A stretch of 64,000 bases of DNA from Pseudomonadota bacterium (GCA_027487795.1 JAIYCX010000012.1:84407-148406), one strand, 5' to 3'; positions 1-9,065 are shown, numbered from the stretch's first letter. Notes: generated from the letters alone by a model not told the origin. Made by a program: numbers and translations.

Positions 1-375
1 AGTGGCCGCCATGTAATTTCTGTCGAATGTGACACAAGGCTTGCTAGCTATGGTAGGGAGAATGCTTCTAAATTGGGGCTTTCATCCAAGGTGTCTTATC
101 ATGATGAGTCTGTAGAATCTTTCTTGAAGAAGAATAAAGGTAATCTAAGAAGTGGAGATGTCATCTTAGATCCTCCCAGAAGTGGTGTTGGTCCTTTAGT
201 TAAGTCTCTAAAATTCGCTAAAAAAATAGTTCTTATTTCTTGTCACTTACCTAGTTTTGTTAGGGATCTGAGAGGACTAATAGAGCAGGGATTTACAGTT
301 AAGAAAATAAAACCTTTTGATATGTTTCCTCAAACAGCGTATTTAGAAATTACTGCCTTACTTGAGCTGGAGTAG
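1..375 (+). CDS. RNA 5-methyluridine methyltransferase (TrmA/RlmD family), 3' part only
   Basis: The reading frame is open from base 1 and its start lies outside the window. The visible 124 residues are the C-terminal half of a SAM-dependent methyltransferase domain. They show an acidic SAM-site segment (VISVECD), the DPPRSG motif, the SCHLPSFVRD stretch where this family has its catalytic Cys (SCxPxTxxRD), and the family ending FDMFPQTAYLE, close to the usual D-x-FPQTxHxE. These enzymes make m5U in tRNA or 23S rRNA in the cytoplasm. Which RNA is modified cannot be told without the N-terminus (TRAM domain, iron-sulfur cysteines). The last 26 bp overlap the 3' end of the convergent HDOD-like gene, so neither gene has its own terminator here. 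Confidence 0.85.
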   Translation, partial: SGRHVISVECDTRLASYGRENASKLGLSSKVSYHDESVESFLKKNKGNLRSGDVILDPPRSGVGPLVKSLKFAKKIVLISCHLPSFVRDLRGLIEQGFTVKKIKPFDMFPQTAYLEITALLELE

Positions 376-1852
376 TTTTTTTTCTCTCGTATACTTTTTC
401 TGGTTTCTTTTCTGGAATAGTATAGATCATAAGCATTACGGTACTAACTAGTTCTCCTAAGTTTTTTATTTTTTCAGCAGAAATGTTATCTATCTCACCT
501 TCGAGGTAAACAACTCCGACTGGATTTTTCTGATTTATTGGACTGACATAAACAACGATAGGCTCTTTTCTCTTACCATGCCCTTTTGCTAGTTGAGATT
601 TTTTTTCAGTGAAAGCATCTCTGATTAAGCTATTATTAAAATTACCTGAATATAGTGGTGATTCTTCAGCTCTTACAAATGTTGGAGTACCTTTTCTAAA
701 TACTGGTAGTAGGCTTACATCAATCGGACTTACTGCAAATATTAATGTGCTACTTATGCCGCTTTTTTCTAAAGTCGTATGTAAAAACTTTTTTAGAAGT
801 TCTTTACCATCTTCTTTATTATGAATATTACAAACTAGATTTTGTATTTCTGTAGAATCATCTAATCCCGCTTTTCTAGCTAATCTTGATACTTCTATTC
901 TATCATTTACTTTACCCGAAGCGATATGTTCTATGTCTACAGATATTCCTGGAAAAATTCCAGGGAATTTTTTTGAATATTCAGAACATGTCTTTCCAGC
1001 AATTTCATAAACTTTTGCTAAGCCTTGTTCGCCTAAAGACTTCGTTAGAAAATTCATTAATTCTTTAGTTTCTTTTTTATTAATTGAGTTGGGAAGAGTG
1101 CTGTGAATTTGAGAAAAATTTTCTCCAAAAGTACAAATACAATCTAGTCTGTTGTGTATTGAGCTTGTTGAAATACTTACGCTAGTTTGAAGTGGAATTT
1201 TGTTGATCATCTTAGAAATATTTTCACCAAACCCCATTTGTAGAGCAACTTTTGCTCCTAAAGTAGAAGGAGTAAATCCAAATATATTTGATAAAACTGT
1301 ATCTAAGGTAGTATCTAATGGGCTCCCAGAAACTATAGCTACTGCTTGTTCGAATTGTCTAGGATAGTTCCAAGCTAATAAGAGCCTACCTAATGATTTT
1401 AAACTCGCTATAGTATAAGCTGTTCCTTTTTCAACATTGAATGTAGGTCCAAGAGATTCTGTAAGTGTGGAACAAAGTATATTTTCTTTTATCAATTCTA
1501 GTTGAAAACTGCTCGCGTTAACGAGCCTATCGCGACAATATAATTTACTAAATTCTTCAAAGAGAGGAAGTAGCATTTTAAACTGATTACCAGAAGAGAA
1601 GTGACTAGTCGATATTCCACTTTGAAAGCTACTTTTATCTGCAAGTATTCTTATTGTGTATAGATATAAACTGATATCTTTTTTTAGATCTTCTATTAAA
1701 CTAGAAATAGAATTTTCGTAATAATTATCTTTTATTTTTACGGTTACGCTTTGAACTACTTCTTTTTGAGCAGGTATCCATAATTCCCAAACTTTTTTTG
1801 AGACACTGTCTATATCAAAATTTGTATCTTGGGTTATTAACAAAACGGACAC
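350..1852 (-). CDS. HDOD-like regulatory protein with C-terminal GAF-like region
   Basis: The 500-residue protein has no signal peptide and is probably cytoplasmic. Its central part (roughly residues 140-225) resembles the HDOD fold: a helix reading SLKSLGRLLLAW, then a segment with FGFTPSTLGAKVALQMGF, comparable to the 'G.tHaevGa.La..W' segment of HDOD proteins. The metal-binding HD residues are absent, as usual for HDOD. The C-terminal third (about 345-480) looks like a GAF-type sensor (IVVYVSPINQKNPVGVVYLEG). HDOD proteins commonly act in signalling or cell-cycle control. The assignment rests on motif resemblance only. The 3' end overlaps the convergent methyltransferase gene by 26 bp. Confidence 0.55.
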   Translation of the reverse strand: MSVLLITQDTNFDIDSVSKKVWELWIPAQKEVVQSVTVKIKDNYYENSISSLIEDLKKDISLYLYTIRILADKSSFQSGISTSHFSSGNQFKMLLPLFEEFSKLYCRDRLVNASSFQLELIKENILCSTLTESLGPTFNVEKGTAYTIASLKSLGRLLLAWNYPRQFEQAVAIVSGSPLDTTLDTVLSNIFGFTPSTLGAKVALQMGFGENISKMINKIPLQTSVSISTSSIHNRLDCICTFGENFSQIHSTLPNSINKKETKELMNFLTKSLGEQGLAKVYEIAGKTCSEYSKKFPGIFPGISVDIEHIASGKVNDRIEVSRLARKAGLDDSTEIQNLVCNIHNKEDGKELLKKFLHTTLEKSGISSTLIFAVSPIDVSLLPVFRKGTPTFVRAEESPLYSGNFNNSLIRDAFTEKKSQLAKGHGKRKEPIVVYVSPINQKNPVGVVYLEGEIDNISAEKIKNLGELVSTVMLMIYTIPEKKPEKVYERKKTTPAQVRQ

Positions 1853-1952
1853 CTTACTTAAATTTACATTAATCTGAGTAAGGCAAGAAGTCGGCCAATT
1901 TGTATAAAGGTAAAATAATTAGCTTTTAGTTATAAAATGACTAAGAAAAATT

Positions 1953-1982
1953 GCTAGGGTGTAGGAGATACGTTACCCTAGC
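1953..1982. other. Intergenic hairpin in a 320-bp gene-free stretch
   Basis: GCTAGGGT (1953-1960) pairs with ACCCTAGC (1975-1982) around a 14-nt loop, and AAAAATT/AATTTTT flanks extend the pairing loosely. It lies between the start of the HDOD-like gene and the small gene at 2174. There is no upstream + strand gene for it to terminate. It could be a leader element of the 2174 gene. The rest of 1853-2173 is AT-rich; 1996-2133 is open but has no start codon (see findings). Confidence 0.4.
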
Positions 1983-2173
1983 TATGTAATTTTTAGTTAC
2001 TTGTATTAGCACTTGGACTGTATATTGAAGAAACTGATATCTTATTTAATCTTAAGTATACAGATAGTTGGCCTCTAAAGATTATAGAAGTAATTAAGGA
2101 TCTCTTTGATATAAATATTTTTATGATATCTTAACTCTTGGTTCTTTCTTTGGTTTTAAATAGGAGGAATATT

Positions 2174-2398
2174 ATGGGTGTTGATAAACAAAGAGCAAAA
2201 GATGCGATGGCGAGAGGTAGTGCTAGCAAAGTTGATGGCCTAACCGACGCTAAGATTGGTGTTTACTTTAATCACGAAGGAAGATGTTTGAAATCTAACT
2301 GGGATGAGTTAACTCGAGCACTTGGATTAAGTTTTGCTGACAGAGCTAAGCTTAGTGAACGTCTTTCTAAGTTGGGACTTTCGCCACCTAAAAAGTAG
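2174..2398 (+). CDS. Small basic protein of unknown function (74 aa)
   Basis: The start at 2174 is chosen because TAGGAGGAATATT immediately precedes it, a near-ideal ribosome site; the frame is open to 2138 but that start has no such site. The product begins MGVDKQRAKDAMARG and ends in a Lys-rich tail (SPPKK). It is charged, has no membrane segment, and contains a possible helix-turn-helix-like pair of helices (about residues 44-68, GLSFADRAKLSERLSKLGL). I do not recognise the family. An excellent terminator follows at 2419-2447, so it is probably a single-gene transcript, perhaps well expressed. Confidence 0.7.
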   Translation: MGVDKQRAKDAMARGSASKVDGLTDAKIGVYFNHEGRCLKSNWDELTRALGLSFADRAKLSERLSKLGLSPPKK

Positions 2399-2418
2399 TA
2401 CTTAAAGGTTAATACATT

Positions 2419-2447
2419 GAGACTAGAGTCATCTAGTCTCTCTTTTT
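2419..2447 (+). terminator. Rho-independent terminator of the 2174 gene
   Basis: GAGACTAGA (2419-2427) pairs with TCTAGTCTC (2432-2440) around loop GTCA, followed by a T run (2443-2447). The same stem core, GAGACTAG/CTAGTCTC, recurs in the terminator at 30548. Confidence 0.9.
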
Positions 2448-2579
2448 AGTTTTAACATATTGAGAATAGGACTGTTCCTAAAAAATTTAGAACCTACTAG
2501 TAAGTCATCTTGCCATATCACACTTGTCAAACAATGCGCTGAATCCCATGTATTCAGCGCTAAAAGTTCAATAGGCTAT

Positions 2580-3731
2580 CTACTGAGCAGCCATATAAGC
2601 AAGAACTTTGTCTAAGTTTCCTGCTCTTTCGCCACATTTTAAGAAAGCTACTACAGATGGTAGTGCAAACTCGGAGTCGATTGCGGCACAGGCTTCACTT
2701 AGGGTTGATCCATTACCTGTTTCGTCGATAATTTCTTTGAGATCCATCGACAGCCTTATATTTTGAATTATCGGCTGTGTAAGAATCAAGGATTTTAAAA
2801 TCGGAAGACCAGATTCTTGATAGAGTGCTAGTAAACTGAATATTTCACTCAGATCTTTGCTCCAAGGCTTTGAATTTGGTGTCTTGTAATGTTCTGCTAT
2901 CTTAAGAGAAACGTTATCGAGTTGCCCAATCGATTCTCCAGCATCTAACAGATTCAACTCATAAGTAAAATGAGAACGAAAGTCAGGTAGGAAATATTTA
3001 AAATCCGATTTACCATCTTTTTCATTAATATAAATTGCCTGATATTCTTGTAATCTATACCATAGAAAACTAGAGATTCCGCCCTTGATACCTTCAGCTA
3101 AGCATTCTCCCATTCTGATTTGAGTATTTCCAATGCTAAAAAACATTTGCATCCAGGGATGATTAGTACTTTCACCAGCTAGATCCAAAGACTCTAGTAT
3201 TGGTATGCCCGATTCTATACATTTACCAAAAATAGAAAATGCTACCCACTTATCCTCCGAACTGGGTGGTAATGCTGTGCAAATAGAATCATGTTTAGCC
3301 CAAGCCGACCCGATTCTAAAATAGCTATTAGCCATACTTTCTATGTAATTTAGAAAGTATGAAAATAAGGGTTCAAACTTTTCCGGTGAGTCGCTAAGAA
3401 AGGTATTTATGTTTTTCAAGGAATTTTGCCAGTCCTTAATCATTACAGCTTCAGGTCCGAAAAATAGTACTTCGACATACTTGCTGGTAGTCATGTTCTT
3501 AACTTCTTGGTTTACAGAAGTATAGCGTACATTGCAAAGACAGAGCGCTAATTTTAACCAAGGATGTAGTTCTATACTTAAACATTTTTCTATTACTTCA
3601 GGTATTGAATTTGAAGTAACTTCTAGTTCAGTAAAAATTTTTTGCAAATTAGAAACATCTATGCCGTTTGGTTGCTCGAAATTAAAAACTTCTGAACAGT
3701 CTACAACTTGAGTACCGACTTTAAACTTCAT
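2580..3731 (-). CDS. Soluble protein with two T2SSF (GspF/PilC)-like domains
   Basis: The start at 3731 (MKFKVG) is preferred over 3782 because GAAAGG sits 8 nt upstream. The 383-residue product has two segments like the cytoplasmic domain of type II secretion/type IV pilus platform proteins: one near residues 165-225 (ESGIPILESLDLAGESTN, RMGECLAEGI) and one near 300-383 (ESGLPILKSLIL, GSTLSEACAAI, then CGERAGNLDKVLAYMA, matching the family's GExSGxLdxvL ending). Real GspF has three membrane helices; none is seen here. No other pilus gene is nearby. It may be a freed platform domain with a new role. Its leader carries two hairpins (3750-3817). Confidence 0.6.
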   Translation of the reverse strand: MKFKVGTQVVDCSEVFNFEQPNGIDVSNLQKIFTELEVTSNSIPEVIEKCLSIELHPWLKLALCLCNVRYTSVNQEVKNMTTSKYVEVLFFGPEAVMIKDWQNSLKNINTFLSDSPEKFEPLFSYFLNYIESMANSYFRIGSAWAKHDSICTALPPSSEDKWVAFSIFGKCIESGIPILESLDLAGESTNHPWMQMFFSIGNTQIRMGECLAEGIKGGISSFLWYRLQEYQAIYINEKDGKSDFKYFLPDFRSHFTYELNLLDAGESIGQLDNVSLKIAEHYKTPNSKPWSKDLSEIFSLLALYQESGLPILKSLILTQPIIQNIRLSMDLKEIIDETGNGSTLSEACAAIDSEFALPSVVAFLKCGERAGNLDKVLAYMAAQ

Positions 3732-3749
3732 GATAAAACCTTTCAAAAA

Positions 3750-3817
3750 ACAATTCGAGAGAATTGTATGGAACAGTCCCATACAGAAGAGTAATTTTAG
3801 TTCTTCTGTATGAGACT
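3750..3817 (-). promoter_or_regulatory. Structured 5' leader of the GspF-like gene
   Basis: On the minus strand the leader first forms a long hairpin (3775-3817; AGTC/GACT around CATACAGAAGA/TCTTCTGTATG), then a small one (3751-3767; ACAATTC, loop GAGA, GAATTGT), then TTTTTTGAAAGG as ribosome site. A similar layout (hairpins, then T-run and GAAAGG) precedes several other genes in the window. ATCTGGGTAGAT lies just upstream, near 3829-3840. Function is inferred; there is no T run directly after the large stem, so it is not a simple attenuator. Confidence 0.5.
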
Positions 3818-3915
3818 ATAAAAATCTACCCAGATAAATTTCGAAAAAGCTAATATATCTTTGTTAAGATATATTAGTGAGATATGTAATGCAAATATTA
3901 AAAAATATTTAAAAT

Positions 3916-4467
3916 ATGAATAGAGATCAAGCACTAAGTTTATTAAAAGAATATACAAAAAGCGAAAGCCTTATCAAACATTGTTTGTCGGTAGAAGCTT
4001 GCATGAGTTGGTATGCAAAAACTATGAACGAAGATGAAGAACTATGGGCCGTAACTGGACTGCTTCATGATTTTGATTATGAAATGTTTCCTTCTCCTAG
4101 TGAGCATCCTTATAAAGGAGTTGCTATCTTAAAAGAGCTTGGAGTGAGTGAGGTAATATGCGATGCTATCATGGGGCACGCTCTTTATACTAATACTCGG
4201 CGAGTTACTAATGTAGCAAAGTATTTATTTGCCTGTGATGAACTAAGTGGTCTTGTATATGCATCTGTTTTAGTTAGACCTGATAAAGATATCAATAATC
4301 TAGAAGTAAAGTCAGTGATAAAAAAAATGAAAGACAAAGCTTTTGCGAAGGGTGTTTCTAGAGAAGATATTAAGCTTGGACTAGAAGAAACAGGGCTAGA
4401 TGTCGAAACTCATGTTGGGAATGTTATTACTGCAATGAGAGAGAGGAAGGACATACTTTTTTCTTAG
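3916..4467 (+). CDS. HD-domain phosphohydrolase
   Basis: The 183-residue cytoplasmic protein has a metal-dependent HD domain. The metal ligands read H22 (SLIKHCLSVEACM), HD at about 51-52 (GLLHDFDYE), H78 (IMGHALYT) and D107 (FACDELSGLVYA). This arrangement is that of small HD hydrolases acting on nucleotides or related phosphates. The substrate is unknown. The start has no strong ribosome site but fits the conserved N-terminus. The gene points into a palindromic element (4490-4652) that probably ends its transcript. Confidence 0.8.
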   Translation: MNRDQALSLLKEYTKSESLIKHCLSVEACMSWYAKTMNEDEELWAVTGLLHDFDYEMFPSPSEHPYKGVAILKELGVSEVICDAIMGHALYTNTRRVTNVAKYLFACDELSGLVYASVLVRPDKDINNLEVKSVIKKMKDKAFAKGVSREDIKLGLEETGLDVETHVGNVITAMRERKDILFS

Positions 4468-4489
4468 TCTTAGGCTTACTATTTACACT

Positions 4490-4652
4490 GTTTAGAAAGT
4501 TTTGGTCTAAATATGCTGATTCTCACGCATTCCACCTGGAATGCAGTAGCCTTAAAACTTAACAGTGGGCTGCCGCAAATTTTTTCAGCTAAATTTAGCT
4601 GAGGAAAAAAATTTACTTGAAGTCCGCATATTTAGACCAAAACTTTCTAAAC
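4490..4652. repeat. Palindromic junction element, copy 1
   Basis: A perfect 27-bp inverted repeat (4490-4516 and 4626-4652) encloses a core with two hairpins: GCATTCC/GGAATGC near 4528-4545 and an AAATTTTTT...AAAAAAATTT hairpin with AGCT stem near 4577-4613. The core is shared with copies at 4715, 8817, 16561, 31230 and 58488; the arms are not. This copy has about 20 extra bases between the two hairpins. It lies between the convergent HD-hydrolase and transglycosylase genes, 23 bp after the hydrolase stop. Confidence 0.85.
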
Positions 4653-4714
4653 TTTAATCAACGAATATTTCAACATATAATATTGAAAAGTATTAATAAA
4701 AAATTAAGTGATAA

Positions 4715-4872
4715 AATAAGTTCTGAACCCTTAAGTTCTAATCGACGGACTTCGAGCAAATTTTTTTCCTTAGCTAAGTATAGCTGGAAAAAATTTGGGG
4801 CACCTCGGAACTTGAGTTCCAGGGGAACTCGTGAGAATGAGTCGATTAGGACTTAAGGGTTCAGAACTTATT
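4715..4872. repeat. Palindromic junction element, copy 2 (opposite orientation)
   Basis: Arms 4715-4745 and 4842-4872 match over 31 bp with one T-G wobble. The core is copy 1's in reverse orientation: CGGACTTCGAGC, the A/T-rich hairpin (4758-4797), CACCTCGG, then GAGTTCC/GGAACTC (4814-4830). It follows copy 1 tail-to-tail. Together the two fill the 436-bp gap 4468-4903, which holds no gene; open frames running through it come from the repeats. Confidence 0.85.
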
Positions 4873-4903
4873 AGATTTTATCAGTTAAAGAACCTAAAGT
4901 TTC

Positions 4904-5980
4904 CTATTCTTTCGCTTGATCAAAATGATGATTCCAAGCTTTTGTCTTTCTTAGAATAGTTGTAGCATAGTGATTTACTGAAGAAGGAATTCTTTTTTCT
5001 CCCTTTATCGCTTTAGATACATTTGCTGGACCCCAGTTGTAAGCAGCTAGTGCTAGTTTCTTATCTCCTCTGTACATATCGCTTAGTTGATGAAGATAAT
5101 TTATGCCAAGTTTAATATTTAAGTTTGAGTTGTTGAGTAACAATTTCTTTTGACCTTTGAATATTTTGTTAGCAACAAATCTAGCAGTATCTGGCATTAA
5201 CTGCATAAGACCTTGTGCGCCAACGCTTGATCTTGCCTTAGTAGAAAATCTGCTTTCGACTGAAATTATTGCTGCTACAAATAGTGGATCTACCCCTTCT
5301 TCTTTACTAACTGCAACAATTTCTTTAGCTACCTTACCTGAGTCAGTAGCTTCTGGTAAGTGTACTGCGATTACTCCTGTAATAAATTGAACCATTCCGC
5401 TTTGAATGCTTGTCTTTTCTTTCTGAATATAATCTTCTTTAATTTCAATTTTATCGCTGTTTATAACTTCTTTAGTTTTTACTTCTTTTTTAACACTAGC
5501 AGAAAAAGATTGAATAGCTTTGATTTCTGCTTCACTTAGAGCGATATCTCCAATAATTTCTCCTTCTGGAATCTCTGAGTTTTTTTCAAATTCAGAAATT
5601 GTTAAGCCTAAGTTAGGTGCTTCTTCATTAAACTCTTCACGACTTAGAAAAATTAATAACATAAGCCAAAGAACTGAAAACCAAGAAATAGATTTTAAAT
5701 AATAATTTTTCTTAACTATTACTTTGTTTTTATCTTCAGTATAACCAATAGCAGGAATTAATTTATCAAAAGTTTCAGTCTCTGATTCTGCTAAAGATAC
5801 CTCCCATTCAAAATCTTTTTGAGACTGCAATAAGTCAGGTGATTCTGCCAAAGATAATAGGTGAGCATCAAGTTCACTTAGAGTCTGACCAGAGCTTATA
5901 GCTTTGATAGCTTTGTTCTTAAGTCTTAGGGCGACTAAAGAAACCAACTGCTTATGTGTTTCCTGCTCGTTTGATAGCAT
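4904..5980 (-). CDS. Membrane-anchored lytic transglycosylase (SLT domain)
   Basis: The 358-residue protein has a cytoplasmic N-terminus (about 95 residues), one membrane helix (SWFSVLWLMLLIFL), a charged periplasmic linker and a C-terminal SLT domain (about 205-350). The catalytic Glu is in AAIISVESRFSTKARS, followed by the family motifs GAQGLMQLMPDTA and LALAAYNWGPANVSKA. It would cleave peptidoglycan glycan strands to 1,6-anhydro ends. Type II membrane topology with a long cytoplasmic region is less common than a lipoprotein or secreted form. It is transcribed away from mnmG and converges on the palindromic pair at 4490-4872. Confidence 0.9.
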   Translation of the reverse strand: MLSNEQETHKQLVSLVALRLKNKAIKAISSGQTLSELDAHLLSLAESPDLLQSQKDFEWEVSLAESETETFDKLIPAIGYTEDKNKVIVKKNYYLKSISWFSVLWLMLLIFLSREEFNEEAPNLGLTISEFEKNSEIPEGEIIGDIALSEAEIKAIQSFSASVKKEVKTKEVINSDKIEIKEDYIQKEKTSIQSGMVQFITGVIAVHLPEATDSGKVAKEIVAVSKEEGVDPLFVAAIISVESRFSTKARSSVGAQGLMQLMPDTARFVANKIFKGQKKLLLNNSNLNIKLGINYLHQLSDMYRGDKKLALAAYNWGPANVSKAIKGEKRIPSSVNHYATTILRKTKAWNHHFDQAKE

Positions 5981-6138
5981 TTCCGTGCTTTTTATTGTAT
6001 AACTAAAAGTCTTTAAATTATGGCACCCTTGTTATCCACTTTTTCTTAACTAGCGTGACATTAGAAATATAATCATAAAAATAACATAACTAGTTGTTTT
6101 TATTGATATTTTGGCGAGTATTTAACTTAAGATTTCTT

Positions 6139-8076
6139 ATGAATTATCACTCAGTAATAGTAATAGGAGGAGGGCACGCTGGTGTTGAGGCTGCTCTTGT
6201 CTCTGCTCGTCTAGGGGTAAAGACCTATTTAATTACACATGATGCAAACAGGATCGGTCAAATGTCCTGTAATCCAGCTATTGGCGGCCTAGGGAAGGGA
6301 CAACTTGTTAAAGAAGTTGATGCGTTATTTGGAGAAATGGGAGTCGCTATTGATGAGACTGGAGTTCAGTTTCGAATTCTAAATTCTTCTAAAGGACCAG
6401 CTGTTAGATCTTCTAGAGCTCAGGCTGATAGAGAGCTTTACAAAAATAGAATTACCAAAGCCGTCACTTCTCAAGAGAATTTAAGAGTACTCGCAGATCC
6501 AGCCAGTAGATTATTACTTGAAGGTAATAAGATTATTGGTGTTGAAACAGAAAGCGGAGAGAAGATTTTTTCCGGAGCAGTAGTTGTTACTACTGGAACT
6601 TTTTTACGTGGCTTAATGCATACAGGTGAAACCAAAACTGAAGGTGGTAGAATCGGTGAAAGAGCTAGTTATACATTAAGTGATTCTATAAAAGATTTAG
6701 GTCTTCGAATGGGAAGACTTAAAACAGGAACGCCTCCGAGGATCAAACTTAGCACCATTAATTTTTCACTTTGTGAAGAACAGCCTGGAGATGATCCTAT
6801 ACAGCCTTTTTCATACAGAACAAAGTCAATAACTAGAAAGCAGTTATCTTGTTGGATAACTCATACTAATGAAAAAACTCATGATGTCATAAGGAAAAAC
6901 CTAGACAGATCGCCAATGTTTAATGGCCAAATTGAATCTGGTGGACCTAGATATTGCCCTTCGATAGAAGATAAAATTTTTAGATTTAAAGATAAAATGT
7001 CTCACAATATTTTTCTAGAGCCAGAAGGATTTGATTCGGACATAGTTTATCCAAATGGTATTTCAACCAGTCTCCCGCTTGATGTTCAAGAAGATATTAT
7101 AAGAAGCATTGTAGGGCTTGAACAAGCTGAAATATTAGTTCCAGGTTATGCAGTTGAATATGATCATGTTGACCCTACTGAGCTTGATCCTACATATAAA
7201 GTAAAATCTTTTGAAGGACTATTTTTAGCAGGACAGATAAACGGAACTTCGGGATATGAAGAAGCCGCTGCTCAAGGAATGTTAGCGGGAATAAATGCTG
7301 CAAGAACTGTAACTGATAAAGAGCTCATAATTATTAGAAGAGATCAGGGCTATATGGGAGTTATGGCGGATGATTTAACATCTCTTGGTGTACTTGAGCC
7401 TTATAGAATGTTTACTTCAAGGGCAGAGTACCGACTACATTTAAGAGAAGATAATGCTGATCTAAGACTTACTCCATTAGCGAGAGAATTAGGTTTAGTG
7501 CCAGATACCCAGTGGGCTGAATTTGAAGCTCGAAGAGAGCGCATCGAAAAAGAAAAGATTCGTCTTGATAAGACTTTCATTAGACCAATACCAGAACATT
7601 TAAGTTGGTTAGAGTCTTTAGGATCTTCTGAGATTTTAGATGGTGCTTCATTATCTTCAGTACTTAGAAGACCAGAGATAACTTACACTGATATTTTAAA
7701 AACATTTCCAGCAGAGTCTGAGCTTAGTTATTCAGAAATCGCTTCTATCGAAGTTGAAGTTAAGTTTTCAGGATATCTTAAAAGACAAGAACAAGAGATT
7801 AGTAAGGTCATCAAAATGGAAGGTGAAAAAATTCCTCCATTGTTTGATTATAGTATTGTTAATGGTCTAAGCATAGAAGTCAGAGAAAGGCTCAGTAAAG
7901 TAAGACCAAGCACACTTGGGCAAGCATCTAGAATATCAGGTGTGACACCCGCAGCCGTTTCTTTACTAGCAATATATTTAAAAAGAAAACATGCGAGTAA
8001 GGCAATTAAAAAGAGCTATTACTCAGCTGAAAATACAGATACTGCTGTCGAATTAGTAAAACAAAATAATTCTTAA
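6139..8076 (+). CDS. mnmG: tRNA uridine-5-carboxymethylaminomethyl modification enzyme MnmG (GidA)
   Basis: MnmG with MnmE builds the cmnm5 group on wobble uridine 34 of several tRNAs. The start at 6139 ([15 protein letters not shown]) places the FAD-binding GGGHAG at the usual N-terminal position; the frame extends to 6094 but those residues look spurious. Other signatures are [18 protein letters not shown], the GxxxGCPPR-like [40 protein letters not shown] and the C-terminal [13 protein letters not shown] that binds MnmE/tRNA. At about 645 residues it has normal length. It forms an operon with rsmG, 4 bp downstream, a very common bacterial pairing. Confidence 0.98.
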   Translation: MNYHSVIVIGGGHAGVEAALVSARLGVKTYLITHDANRIGQMSCNPAIGGLGKGQLVKEVDALFGEMGVAIDETGVQFRILNSSKGPAVRSSRAQADRELYKNRITKAVTSQENLRVLADPASRLLLEGNKIIGVETESGEKIFSGAVVVTTGTFLRGLMHTGETKTEGGRIGERASYTLSDSIKDLGLRMGRLKTGTPPRIKLSTINFSLCEEQPGDDPIQPFSYRTKSITRKQLSCWITHTNEKTHDVIRKNLDRSPMFNGQIESGGPRYCPSIEDKIFRFKDKMSHNIFLEPEGFDSDIVYPNGISTSLPLDVQEDIIRSIVGLEQAEILVPGYAVEYDHVDPTELDPTYKVKSFEGLFLAGQINGTSGYEEAAAQGMLAGINAARTVTDKELIIIRRDQGYMGVMADDLTSLGVLEPYRMFTSRAEYRLHLREDNADLRLTPLARELGLVPDTQWAEFEARRERIEKEKIRLDKTFIRPIPEHLSWLESLGSSEILDGASLSSVLRRPEITYTDILKTFPAESELSYSEIASIEVEVKFSGYLKRQEQEISKVIKMEGEKIPPLFDYSIVNGLSIEVRERLSKVRPSTLGQASRISGVTPAAVSLLAIYLKRKHASKAIKKSYYSAENTDTAVELVKQNNS

Positions 8077-8080
8077 AAAA

Positions 8081-8818
8081 GTGTTAGCTAAAATAGAAGA
8101 AACTATTAATAGTCTAAGCACTAGATTATTCAAGCAAGGGGTTATTCCTAGTGATAACTTAGCTACTTTAGTTAGTTCTACTAATATAGAAAAATCTATT
8201 CAGTATTTTGAGCTATTAGAGAAGTGGAATAAAACTCACGATCTAGTAGCTCCTGCCAGTGTTGATAAATTAATAGCAGCTCATTTTATTGATTCATTAT
8301 CTGCTTTTGCAGTTTCATTTAACGCACAGATATTTCCAAAAGATAGCAAAAGTTTAATCTATGCTGATATTGGTACAGGTGGTGGAATACCGGGAGTATT
8401 TTGGCATTTGTTTTTTAAAGATATGCTACCGCAGGTTACTCTAAGCTCTTATTTAGTAGAGCCTAGAGAAAAGAGGATTTCATTTTTAGAAGAAGTAAGA
8501 AGACAAATAATTCCAGAGATAAATGTTTTTAAAGGGAATTTTACGGAATTTGTAAATCTTCTAAATAAAAAAGATCAGATAGAATCATCAGATATTATAT
8601 TCAGCTTAAGAGCACTTAAGCCTGAGAAAAAAGAATTGAAGTTATTTGATTCTAGTTTTAATCAGTCTCCAAGTGGGGCAGTAAGCAAAGCAAATATTAT
8701 TTGGTTAGCGGGATTAAATTCTGAATATGATGAAACTTGGTTTTCTCCAAAAATTAATTATTTTATTAATGAGGATGGGAGTGGGAAGAGAGTGGTACTT
8801 TCTAAAGTTTTGTTTTAG
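8081..8818 (+). CDS. rsmG: 16S rRNA m7G527 methyltransferase RsmG (GidB)
   Basis: It starts with GTG four bases after mnmG. The 245-residue protein has the RsmG layout: the KWNKTHDLVAP segment, HFIDSL, the SAM motif ADIGTGGGIPG, and LVEPREKRISFLEEVRR. It methylates G527 of 16S rRNA in the cytoplasm. The C-terminal half is less conserved and somewhat longer than in typical RsmG. The stop codon (8816-8818) overlaps the left arm of a palindromic element (8817-8971) followed by a T run, which probably ends the operon transcript. Confidence 0.95.
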   Translation: MLAKIEETINSLSTRLFKQGVIPSDNLATLVSSTNIEKSIQYFELLEKWNKTHDLVAPASVDKLIAAHFIDSLSAFAVSFNAQIFPKDSKSLIYADIGTGGGIPGVFWHLFFKDMLPQVTLSSYLVEPREKRISFLEEVRRQIIPEINVFKGNFTEFVNLLNKKDQIESSDIIFSLRALKPEKKELKLFDSSFNQSPSGAVSKANIIWLAGLNSEYDETWFSPKINYFINEDGSGKRVVLSKVLF

Positions 8819-8971
8819 GAGTACCGAACGATTGAGTCTCAATCAGCTCATTCTCGCACATTCCACCTGGAATGTAGCTCCGAGGTGCCGGAAATTTTTT
8901 CAGCTAAATATAGCTGAGGAAAAAAATTTCCTTGAAGTCCGCTGATTGAGACTCAATCGTTCGGTACTCCT
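8817..8971. repeat. Palindromic junction element, copy 3, overlapping the rsmG stop codon
   Basis: A perfect 31-bp inverted repeat (8817-8847, 8941-8971) surrounds the shared core (ACATTCC/GGAATGT hairpin in antisense reading; A/T-rich hairpin 8890-8930). The arms (AGGAGTACCGAACGATTGAG...) are unrelated to those of other copies. The left arm begins inside the rsmG stop codon and the right arm is followed by TTTTTTATTTTTTT, so the element also has terminator form for the mnmG-rsmG transcript. Confidence 0.88.
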
Positions 8972-9017
8972 TTTTTATTTTTTTGTAAATTTTAGAAAGA
9001 TATTTGAAAAGGACAGA

Positions 9018-9041
9018 AGATGTAGGTTGTTGCCTGCATCT
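9018..9041 (-). terminator. Possible terminator of the 9066 gene
   Basis: AGATGTAGG (9018-9026) pairs with CCTGCATCT (9033-9041) with one G-U type mismatch, loop TTGTTG. It lies 25 bp past the minus-strand stop. The U run on that strand is short (CCTTTTC), so this is a weak call. Confidence 0.4.
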
Positions 9042-9065
9042 TTGCCCGTTTGCACGACAATCAAT

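Noticed and set aside
4617..4856. Open frame running through the two palindromic copies
   Set aside because: It consists entirely of repeat arms and cores, has no ribosome site and reads differently in each copy.
6094..6138. Fifteen extra N-terminal residues of mnmG
   Set aside because: No ribosome site before 6094, and the FAD motif of the family sits directly behind the Met at 6139.
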